Source: Symsagittifera roscoffensis
Lineage: Eukaryota > Xenacoelomorpha > Acoela > Convolutidae
Direction of reading: 5' to 3'
Assembly: GCF_963678635.1 (NCBI RefSeq)
Contig: NC_087065.1
Span: forward strand, 47,556,381 to 47,620,380
DNA length: 64,000 nt
The stretch's first letter is position 1, and the number at the start of each line of letters is the position of its first letter. The translations under genes and the position numbers were made by a program. Shown here one piece after another: positions 1 through 7,409 of this stretch. A model generated the notes under the pieces. That model had not been told where the DNA came from, did no database searches, and worked only from the letters and a program-made list of their open reading frames with translations.

Positions 1-854
1 GGAGTGGGAGTATGATTTCATGCGGTTTTTGTGAGGGGTCCTGTTATGTGACAACGTTTTATGTTGGGTTTGTTGTGGTCTTACTTATATCTTGTTGGTT
101 ATGTACTTTTTCCAAAAAGCAAATTGTTTGTGGTATGGGTTTGTCTTTCGACTTTTTTGTGTTTTATTATTTCTTTCTAAGACTTTGTAATAGTCTTCAA
201 AAGAATAAATTATCCAGTTTTAAACTGGGTTAATCCGGTTTGGGTACCGTTGGTTTCCTTTTCTAAGTCATGCTGTTATTCTATGATTTGTGGTATTTAG
301 TGAGCTGCATTGGTTAGTTTTGTTTAGTATATGATTCCTTTCCAACCGGGTTAAAGGAAAATTTGAAACATGTTATTTTATGTTAGAGATGTTGAGTGTG
401 AAAACTTGAAACTGAAATTCATTATTTTAAACAATTCTTCGTGGGCGAGCTGTGCGAGTGTGGATAGAATTTCTGTGCGAATGAATGAAAATATCAAAAG
501 GTTAGTACTGCATTTGCATTTATTTAATTTACTACATAGAATTTAGAAATTTACTGCTAGTCATGGGGGAATATTAAGATACAAATTTTCATCATAATTA
601 GATTTACTGCTTTGGGGGAAAATATTATAGATGAATTTACTGCATTGATATTAAATTTAGAAATTTATAAGTGCAAGAGATTAATAGAATTTTAAAATTG
701 TTTGATGAAAATTGTGATTTTTATTGTTTCTTTTGTGGTTTTTGTAGGTGATTGTCGGATGAAAGCTAAAAATCTAAGGAAAACATGAATAAAGAATGGT
801 GAGTTTTTAATACTGTAATTAGTTAGTAATATTTACTTAATTCATACTTACCTG
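1..854 (-). other. 3' non-coding part of the LTR element
   Basis: No convincing ORF on either strand; the 73-codon plus-strand frame near the left edge is an antisense product of the low-C composition. The same GT-rich plus-strand bias as in the coding part continues to base 1, so the element has not ended. I found neither a match to the LTR at 17332-17743 nor a clear polypurine tract. Confidence 0.55.
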
Positions 855-2654
855 TTAGTCGTCGGGGAAAAAACCGTGGGGGAAGATGTCGTGAATTAGT
901 TCTGAAGTTGTTAGTAGTTTAGCTAGAATGCGGATGATATTTTTAGTCTGAAGCAGTGGCCAAAGCAATTGAAGTGCCTTAATAGTGGTTAGTTCTTCAG
1001 TGCCTACTGCAAACTCATAAGGTGTGTTTTGGATTAAGTTATATAATTTGTGGTTAAATTTAGTGTTAGGGATGAATTCTAAAATTGGGATTTCTATAGG
1101 CTGTACAAACTCGTGCGGGATAAGGAAGGGTCGGGATTCTTCGGCGTTGAAGGTCTTGGTGATGGGGCAGAAAATGTACATTTGGGTTATGGGGTCATAA
1201 TTACGAAGAATACCATGGAGGTTAGTGTCTTTAATACAATATGTGAAATTTAGGAAATACGGTGAAGTGTATTTTGAATTGATGAATTGAAAACGATGGT
1301 GTGGTTGTCTAGAGGGTGTGTGGAGGTCAAAGTGATTTTGGATGAAACGATAGTAACTGTATGTATGTGTTTGTTTAGTGCGCAACATAATATCATGTGA
1401 GCAGTGCAAATCTCTTTCGTGTGGTGCAAGGAAATGAAAGGTTAGTGAAAAGATTTGGAAGCGTTCTTTAAAACTTTCGTATGCTTGTGTGTTTGTTAGT
1501 GCTTCTGAAATAATGTGATCAAACTTTCGGTCGAAGATGTTTAGTGTAAATACATATGGTGTCTTGATGAAAAATTTCTCGGTGATTTGTGGATTAGCGA
1601 AGCGATCGTCGTCTAAGAATTGATCTTGGTTAGCTCTGATGATGTTGTGATCGTAGTATTCTAGTGTATATTCATTAGCTCTAGGTGCAGTGTGTATTTT
1701 TAGTGATTTTTTATATCCAACGTAAGTAAACTGTCTAGCGGTTAGTGGTGTAGTTAGTCGATATAGCATGTCTTTGTTTCGTTCTATATCGATGGAAGTG
1801 CTGAATAAAGGTAAGCAAAGAGGGTTAGTGAAATGATAGTATGAGGTCCAAGAGAGAGTGGGCATTAAAACGTATTCATCTACAAAGTTGCGTGTTTCGT
1901 TAGCGTCGTGAGGGGTGTTTAAGGTGTTTTGTGGAAATGAGGGTAAAGTGATAGCTAAAAATTCTTTAGTGTTAGTATGCTGGGGGTGGTTGATGTATTC
2001 ACGGGCTGTTCCTGGTTTTGCTGGGAAAGGATGGTTGGGGAATTTTCTTTTAAAAGTGCGGTAAGCTCTATTAGTGTTTAGTGAAGATATAGTGGATGTG
2101 GATGATGGTGTTAATGATTCAGTATAATTTGAAGAGGGTGTAGGGGGATTGGATGAATTTGTAGTGGAGGAGATTTGGTTTATGGTCGGGGTGTTAAGGT
2201 GGTAGGGTTGTTGTTGGAGGGTAATAAAATTATCTAGCTCTGGGGAGATTCGGGGGGTGTCTGGAGAATGAGATGATTGGTCAGAATGGTATGAGGAGTA
2301 GGTTGGGGTAACTTGGGAAGCATAAGAGGGTGTGGGAGTGATTGGGTCAGGGTTATTGGACAATATGGGTTGAAAAGGAGGTTGAGAAAAATTAGAAGGG
2401 TTATGAAAATTATTGGATGGGGATGGTTCTGAGTCGGCAAATTCATCGGGGGTTTCAATATTCGGGTTATTTAGCTGTGAGATGGAGTATAAAACTGAAA
2501 TATGTGAGTTAGTGTCGGAATTCATGCCTGATGTTACATTGCTAGATGGAAAATCGGGTGGCGGAAAAGCAAAAAGTGGTATGATTGGGATTGGAGAGGT
2601 AAGATTGGTTGGATGGGAATTTGATCGGTGTAGTGATCCAAGTTGGCGGCTCAT
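855..2654 (-). CDS. 599-aa ORF of unknown function downstream of Env
   Basis: Not recognised. The first ~200 residues are low-complexity, rich in Ser, Thr, Pro and Asn; a short basic patch follows (NRAYRTFKRKF), then ~380 residues of ordinary, aromatic-rich sequence that looks folded. No signal peptide or clear membrane span is seen; a leucine/isoleucine-rich helix lies close to the C-terminus. The start ATG overlaps the stop of the upstream Env frame as ATGA (2651-2654), which suggests termination-reinitiation or at least expression from the same RNA. The long open frame in a transposon implies recent selection. By position it is a terminal accessory gene, as in complex retroviruses, but that is only an analogy. 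It could also be a second structural or surface-associated protein. Confidence 0.7.
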   Translation of the reverse strand: MSRQLGSLHRSNSHPTNLTSPIPIIPLFAFPPPDFPSSNVTSGMNSDTNSHISVLYSISQLNNPNIETPDEFADSEPSPSNNFHNPSNFSQPPFQPILSNNPDPITPTPSYASQVTPTYSSYHSDQSSHSPDTPRISPELDNFITLQQQPYHLNTPTINQISSTTNSSNPPTPSSNYTESLTPSSTSTISSLNTNRAYRTFKRKFPNHPFPAKPGTAREYINHPQHTNTKEFLAITLPSFPQNTLNTPHDANETRNFVDEYVLMPTLSWTSYYHFTNPLCLPLFSTSIDIERNKDMLYRLTTPLTARQFTYVGYKKSLKIHTAPRANEYTLEYYDHNIIRANQDQFLDDDRFANPQITEKFFIKTPYVFTLNIFDRKFDHIISEALTNTQAYESFKERFQIFSLTFHFLAPHERDLHCSHDIMLRTKQTHTYSYYRFIQNHFDLHTPSRQPHHRFQFINSKYTSPYFLNFTYCIKDTNLHGILRNYDPITQMYIFCPITKTFNAEESRPFLIPHEFVQPIEIPILEFIPNTKFNHKLYNLIQNTPYEFAVGTEELTTIKALQLLWPLLQTKNIIRILAKLLTTSELIHDIFPHGFFPDD

Positions 2655-4180
2655 CGTGGGCTAAAAAAATTATTATTTTGAGATTGAAAAGCGGTGGTAT
2701 GGGGCTGTTCAATAATTTGTTCATAAGTATTATCATCTTGTGATTGATGTGTCATTATATGTTGGACGGGACTTTGCGATGTATTGAGTCGAAAATTTGG
2801 ATTATGTGTGATTGCTAAATGTCGAAAATTTCGTGGGACTAGGGATAGTGGATGGTTATTTGGTAGGGGTGGTAATTGTGGTGCCGTTGGCTGTGTGTCG
2901 ACATTGTTATGTTCTTCGTCGTATGTATTTTGTCGTGTTGCTATTTTTGTGTTATATTCTTTTATTTGTGCGTCTAAAAGAATTTTGTTTATAGATGTGG
3001 AAAAAATTCCAAAAAATCCTGCAAAGAGTATGCGTGCTACGCTTGCTTGTCTGTTTACTTGTGTGTGTATAGCACATGTATTGTAGATTCCTTTTAAGAG
3101 TGAGAAAAGAAATCCAATAAAGTTAAACATTGCGTATAAAATAGTCAATTTTTCTAAGATGTAGTAGGGCCATCCTAGAAAATCAAGGATTTCATTCTTG
3201 AGTGTAACAAAGCTAAAAATGTTGATTGGTGATATATCTTGGGGACGGTATTTTTCGCCGTTTAGATATATATAATCTTTAATGTCTTTAAAATATCCGC
3301 TATAGTCTTGTGTGTAGATATCGGCAAAACCTGCGGTTTCTGCAAGTTTGCGTAGATTTTGGTCAATTGATTGTCTTTGTATAGTGTCCATTTGTGTTAA
3401 TAATTCTTGGAATTGTTGTGTTCTAATGTGATGTTGAATATCTAATTTTGAATAGATTCCTATTGATTGTAAGTCTATATTTGGGTTTCGAGCGATAGCG
3501 CGAATGCTTTCTGGTGAAAATTTTTTGAGTGATTGCATTAATGTGGGATATGGAGTGAGAAGATAATATTTATTTTCATCAGGGTTTAGTTGTACTACAT
3601 TGTGGCTATTTTCTGATCCACATGGGACTGCGGTATCCCAGAAATAGGTTATTCGTGAAAGTGTATCCACGAAATGTACTTTATTCTTATAAAAGATAGG
3701 GATTCTTTTATAACATCGTTTATCTTCAAAAACGTATAGTGGTGATACTTTTTTGGTACAAGTATAAAACCATAAGATGTTTCCTTCGTAGTCTAAAAAA
3801 TTTGATCTATTTCCTGATAATAAGTATCCTGCGTAGGGTATTTTTAATACTGCTAGTGCAAGTGATTGTAATATTTGTGTTCGTTCCAATTCACATAGTT
3901 GGTGTAGTGTTTCTAATTCGGAGAGTGACATTTCTTGAAAAATGCGGCTAATTGTATAGTCTAGTTTCATATCCAAATGAATATCATAGTGGATATTACC
4001 GAAATATGTAGTATTCATTAGTGATAATTCTTGTAAGCGTGTGCTTCTGGTGTCATAAGGTTTTAGATGTCCACCAGGTTGTCCGTTGCTTTTTTCAAAA
4101 TTAACTGGTATATAGGATGTTCCTTCGTTTGGAGGATGACCTGTGGCATATGGGTCGATTTTTACTTTTCCAGTGGTCAT
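2651..4180 (-). CDS. env: Env-like glycoprotein, distal (membrane-anchored) part
   Basis: 509 codons in the same frame as 4196-5269, separated from it by one TAA and five further codons, so the pair was probably one ~870-residue Env-like glycoprotein. The part starts without a signal peptide. It has scattered cysteines in a probable ectodomain; a helical stretch (around EMSLSELETLHQLCELERTQ) is followed by a hydrophobic segment including ALAVLKIPYAGYLL. Hydrophobic, membrane-spanning candidates lie near residues 340-365 and 385-405. A ~100-residue polar, Pro/Gln/Asn-rich tail follows and is probably internal. The inferred role is membrane fusion and anchoring of the envelope. The exact Env class (errantivirus, chuvirus-like, phlebovirus-like) is not assigned. 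Its TGA stop overlaps the start of the next ORF. Confidence 0.7.
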   Translation of the reverse strand: MTTGKVKIDPYATGHPPNEGTSYIPVNFEKSNGQPGGHLKPYDTRSTRLQELSLMNTTYFGNIHYDIHLDMKLDYTISRIFQEMSLSELETLHQLCELERTQILQSLALAVLKIPYAGYLLSGNRSNFLDYEGNILWFYTCTKKVSPLYVFEDKRCYKRIPIFYKNKVHFVDTLSRITYFWDTAVPCGSENSHNVVQLNPDENKYYLLTPYPTLMQSLKKFSPESIRAIARNPNIDLQSIGIYSKLDIQHHIRTQQFQELLTQMDTIQRQSIDQNLRKLAETAGFADIYTQDYSGYFKDIKDYIYLNGEKYRPQDISPINIFSFVTLKNEILDFLGWPYYILEKLTILYAMFNFIGFLFSLLKGIYNTCAIHTQVNRQASVARILFAGFFGIFSTSINKILLDAQIKEYNTKIATRQNTYDEEHNNVDTQPTAPQLPPLPNNHPLSLVPRNFRHLAITHNPNFRLNTSQSPVQHIMTHQSQDDNTYEQIIEQPHTTAFQSQNNNFFSPR

Positions 4181-4195
4181 GTCGAATCCTTTTTC

Positions 4196-5269
4196 TTATT
4201 CAACTAATATTTCAGAGTATTGTGTTCTGTGAAGTGGATTCCTGTATTTACATGCAAGTTCTGTTTCTTGATATATTTGAAAACGTGTCAATTTATTTTC
4301 TATATTGTCAATGTTTCTAAAATTAGAACTTAGTTTTCGTGATGGATGGACTTGTTCATAAGGAATTGATTGTATGAAATATTTTTCGTGAAATTTTATC
4401 ATACGAGCGTGTATTTTTGCTACTTGAAATGTTGTACATGTATCTTCGGGGAACCAAACAATTGTTGCTTGTGTTCTTGTTGTAGGGTCGCAATATCCTT
4501 GATCATTTTTACAAGGTAGTCGGATTCCTTGATAGATCATTGTATTATCAGATAAATCTCGTGTGAGTTGTATTTTTTCGAGTTGTATTTTCCAATCGAA
4601 AAACATTATTTCTTGGTATCCTTTATTTTTCGTGTCTGCTTTGCAGTTTGATGGGTTATTTATACCAATGTGTGGTATCCAATGTTTATCATGTAGGTCA
4701 TAGGTTAATCGTCCGTGTGCGCCGTTATACGGGTATTTGTCGTCTAGTTTTATATGTCCTTGGTGTCTTTCAAGTTGTGATTGATGTACAGAGTCTGAAA
4801 AAACTTGAAAGTTAACTAACTTTCTTGCGGAGTTTTTATTTTGTGTGATGTTTAGTCTAAGTAATTCATTTTTACAATCGTCGGGATTGAGATGTAAAAG
4901 ACGTTCTATATTACTTTGATAGAATGATTCATGGTCAAGTCGGTTTTTGTTGCCGTTGGAGACTTGTGAACAATGTACTTTCTTTTCGGAAAATGTCGCT
5001 GTGAATTTATAACCTGTAACTGTTGTTGCTCGGGCTTTTGAATAGAGTGTTGCTATTACATTTGTGGTTTCTATAGCTTGTGGTTCTGTTTCACATTGTG
5101 ATACTTGATTTATTGCATATTTGTGTAGTGTTTTTTGTTCATTTTCTTCGCAATCGTAATGTGTTACTAATAAATCTTGTGGTCCTGTACGGGGGGAAGG
5201 GTTTCTGTTTTGATTTGAGGTTACTAGAAAAAGGAGTTGGAAAAAAATTAATAATTTTAGAATATACAT
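4196..5269 (-). CDS. env: Env-like glycoprotein, proximal part with signal peptide
   Basis: 357 codons. The N-terminus is a classic secretory signal: a short basic start, a hydrophobic core (LLIFFQLLFLV) and a polar region beginning SNQN. About ten cysteines and several N-glycosylation sequons follow, as expected of a surface glycoprotein; recognisable local motifs are CDPTT and WFPEDTC. The frame ends at TAA 4196-4198, but the next open frame (from 4180) is in the same phase, so this is an in-frame stop and not a frameshift. The ATG overlaps the end of the upstream ATG-less ORF by 13 nt. Alternatives: a natural two-protein arrangement, stop-codon readthrough, or a single inactivating mutation. 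Confidence 0.72.
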   Translation of the reverse strand: MYILKLLIFFQLLFLVTSNQNRNPSPRTGPQDLLVTHYDCEENEQKTLHKYAINQVSQCETEPQAIETTNVIATLYSKARATTVTGYKFTATFSEKKVHCSQVSNGNKNRLDHESFYQSNIERLLHLNPDDCKNELLRLNITQNKNSARKLVNFQVFSDSVHQSQLERHQGHIKLDDKYPYNGAHGRLTYDLHDKHWIPHIGINNPSNCKADTKNKGYQEIMFFDWKIQLEKIQLTRDLSDNTMIYQGIRLPCKNDQGYCDPTTRTQATIVWFPEDTCTTFQVAKIHARMIKFHEKYFIQSIPYEQVHPSRKLSSNFRNIDNIENKLTRFQIYQETELACKYRNPLHRTQYSEILVE

Positions 5270-6384
5270 GTGTATGATAATCCTGAGTATGGGTTATAAA
5301 ATGTAATGTAACCAATTGTGTTTATATATCTGTCGTATTTATATATTACTTCAGTAGTTATAAACGGTGGTGGTAGTGATTGAGCTGTTATGTTAGGTGG
5401 GTTTAATGGGTAGGGATGTTGTGTAATATTGTTTAATTTAACTGTGATTTCAAACTTTAATTGTAAACTGTTTTGTTGGAGTATTTGAATATTGTGATCG
5501 CGGATATCGTTGTGAATATCTTGGCGATATTGTAATCTATTAAGTGCCCAGTTATGAAGGCGGTTACTTTCTTGATGTTGTCCAAATAATGGTGGAGGTG
5601 CGGTGAATGTATTCCAATCTAATCTTAAAGGGATATTTGTTAATGATTGTTCTCGGTATCTTGCGTCGAGGTTGTTTGGAAATGTCAAGTTAAAAGGTGT
5701 CGGTGAGATTTGACTAATTGATGGTGTTGATGGGAGTGATAATGTTTCGGGTAGTGATGAAGATGTTGTATCTGTAGAAATGTCTATGGGGTCATTGACT
5801 AAATTTGGTTCACCTTGTGTGAATGAATGTGTAGTCCAATATGGCAGTCGTGATGTTAGGTTTGGGGGGTTAAAAGGATTTTCTCGTGCTTGTTCAGATG
5901 TTGGTGTTGAACCTAAGTAGTCTGAGGGTAGACTTGAAGTGCTTCGTTGTGAAAAAAGTGTAGGAGTTTCTGGTGTGATACCAGTGGTGTTTTCTGGAGT
6001 GGTTTGTGATGGTGATTGAGGTATTTCGAAATGAACTCGGGGAGTTTGAAAATTTCTATTTCGTCGAGGATGTATAATTTGTCTATTTATTTCTGTTGTG
6101 TTTTGGTTTTGACTAAGGTTTCGTATTCTACTTAGTTCTTGTGGTAGTGTTGGGTAAAGATTATATGTTGGTTCACTTAGAGATGCTTGTCGTTGAACTG
6201 GTTCTAGTGGTTCAGATAAACGAGCGTGCCGTTCTTCAAAAGTGTATGGATTATCTTGAAAAGAAATTCGTGTAGATGTTTGAGGATTTTGAGTAGTTGA
6301 AGGTGGTGTTGGATTATCTTGGGATGATGTCGGTGAAGACTGACTTTGTGACTGTTGAGTAGCAATTTTTGATAGTTTTTTGAA
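5257..6384 (-). CDS. ATG-less 375-codon Ser/Thr/Pro-rich ORF
   Basis: An uninterrupted frame opens after two consecutive TAA codons (6385-6390) and runs to TAA at 5257-5259 with no in-frame ATG near its start; the first usual alternative start is a TTG at 5686-5688. About 230 residues rich in Ser, Thr, Pro and Gln are followed by ~140 residues of ordinary sequence with a probable helical part (HNDIRDHNIQILQQNSLQL). No family is recognised. Because nothing in frame can start it normally, the likely route is splicing onto an upstream start. A candidate acceptor (pyrimidine-rich, ending CAACAG) places the exon start at 6351 in phase 0. A frame this long is unlikely by chance, though low G content lowers stop frequency less than one might think (TAA remains common). 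Confidence 0.6.
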   Translation of the reverse strand, partial: FKKLSKIATQQSQSQSSPTSSQDNPTPPSTTQNPQTSTRISFQDNPYTFEERHARLSEPLEPVQRQASLSEPTYNLYPTLPQELSRIRNLSQNQNTTEINRQIIHPRRNRNFQTPRVHFEIPQSPSQTTPENTTGITPETPTLFSQRSTSSLPSDYLGSTPTSEQARENPFNPPNLTSRLPYWTTHSFTQGEPNLVNDPIDISTDTTSSSLPETLSLPSTPSISQISPTPFNLTFPNNLDARYREQSLTNIPLRLDWNTFTAPPPLFGQHQESNRLHNWALNRLQYRQDIHNDIRDHNIQILQQNSLQLKFEITVKLNNITQHPYPLNPPNITAQSLPPPFITTEVIYKYDRYINTIGYITFYNPYSGLSYTCIF

Positions 6385-6392
6385 TTATTACT

Positions 6393-6581
6393 TTAGTGAG
6401 AAAATTTGTGTTTATTATAATATTCTTCCAAAAAAATAATTAGGAAAATTGTTGCTAGGGCAAATGTGATGATTGCTTTCTTTATACATTTACATATGGT
6501 CGAAATGAGGGATGATAAAAATGTTATGAAAATTACAAACAATAAAAAAATATCAGTTCTACTGAAAATTGTTCGTATCAT
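6393..6581 (-). CDS. Small hydrophobic membrane protein, 62 aa
   Basis: Begins with ATG and encodes two strongly hydrophobic segments, about residues 11-29 (IFLLFVIFITFLSSLIS) and 36-52 (AIITFALATIFLIIFL), separated by a short Cys/Lys-containing loop; the tail is charged. It lies between Gag-Pol and Env. A candidate splice acceptor (exon start 6605) lies just upstream. The composition is that of a small double-spanning membrane protein; a viroporin-like role is only inference. A chance hydrophobic ORF in a T/A-rich stretch is possible. Confidence 0.45.
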   Translation of the reverse strand: MIRTIFSRTDIFLLFVIFITFLSSLISTICKCIKKAIITFALATIFLIIFLEEYYNKHKFSH

Positions 6582-6603
6582 TTAGACAAGTTGTTAAAAT
6601 CGT

Positions 6604-6618
6604 ACCTGTGGATATATT
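6604..6618 (-). promoter_or_regulatory. Candidate 3' splice site before the membrane-protein/Env block
   Basis: On the sense strand a pyrimidine-containing stretch ends ATATCCACAG followed by GTACG; the AG is at 6607-6606 and the exon would begin at 6605, 24 nt before the 62-aa ORF's ATG. It would allow a subgenomic RNA carrying the downstream genes. No donor was established. Confidence 0.3.
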
Positions 6619-6667
6619 CAAGGGTTTTGGAAAGTTGGAGGAATAGTTCGAGTATAGTGTAGAAAAT

Positions 6668-6808
6668 TTAAAAAATGTTACAAAAAATGATTAGGATTAT
6701 TAGAAAAGATTCAAGTATATCAAAAAGAAATATTATAAAGGCTTCAAGTATTGAAAAAAAATGTTTAAAATTTATAAGTATTTGAGCAACTGTTTGAGAG
6801 AAGAGCAT
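6668..6808 (-). CDS. Very small hydrophobic ORF, 46 aa
   Basis: The ATG (6806-6808) directly abuts the TAA of the preceding frame. The peptide is almost entirely Ile, Leu, Phe and Val with a few charges (for example SILEAFIIFLFDILESFLII), enough for one or two membrane spans. It is the first of two such ORFs between pol and env. No family is recognised, and length alone is not proof of coding. Confidence 0.35.
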   Translation of the reverse strand: MLFSQTVAQILINFKHFFSILEAFIIFLFDILESFLIILIIFCNIF

Positions 6809-7003
6809 TTAAGAAATGATCTCTTGGTCGAATATTTTTTGCTGTTTGAGGCGATTTTCTAGTGTGGTCGAATTATTTATTAGTTTTTTTGACAAGTGGG
6901 TTGAGTTTTGTAAAAATTTGTTGGGGGCAATTTTTATGGTGATCGGGAGGTCGTCTTTTTCTTTATTTTTGTTTGTCAAATGATCCGGGGTATGGTGAGA
7001 TTT
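6809..7003 (-). CDS. ATG-less 64-codon frame, possible coiled coil
   Basis: Opens after TAA (7004-7006), has no ATG, and ends at TAA 6809-6811; the next codon in the same frame is the ATG of the 46-aa ORF. The peptide is rich in Lys, Asn, Gln and Asp, with a helical-looking part (NNSTTLENRLKQQKIFDQ). It could be an exon of a spliced product, or leftover sequence between pol and env. Confidence 0.25.
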   Translation of the reverse strand, partial: KSHHTPDHLTNKNKEKDDLPITIKIAPNKFLQNSTHLSKKLINNSTTLENRLKQQKIFDQEIIS

Positions 7004-7409
7004 TTATACTTTAGGCTAATTAAAATCTTCATTTTGTTACTTTAGGCTAAGTTATCAAATTTGTTTTGGGGGTATTCGTGGTCTGAGTTGGGGAAATATT
7101 GTTGATCTTTGGGTTATTAGATAAGGGAGGGGTACGGTATTATGGTGATATTTATTTTAGCTGTCAAGTTGGAGTGGTTTGCTTATTTTTGACCTGGAGG
7201 TTGTAAAGTTATAGTTAGAGATGTGCCTGGAGTTCTAGATTATTCGTCTAATTGATCTTAGTTTGAGTTAGAGAAAGTGGCGGATTGGATGAATCCTATT
7301 GGTCTATTTTGAACTAGAATTATTGCGTACTTGTGAGCATGTTATTTTGAAAAATTGAAATGAAAAATGTTACGGAGGTTTCAAGATTGTGAAGTATAAA
7401 ATCTTAAAA
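7004..7409 (-). other. Non-coding gap after pol
   Basis: No ORF worth reporting. On the sense strand a short motif (TAGCCTAAAGTA) occurs twice about 30 nt apart near 7010-7050. The base bias is that of the element. Confidence 0.4.

Noticed and set aside
1..854. Possible 3' LTR at the left edge
   Set aside because: No similarity to 17332-17743 could be found by eye.
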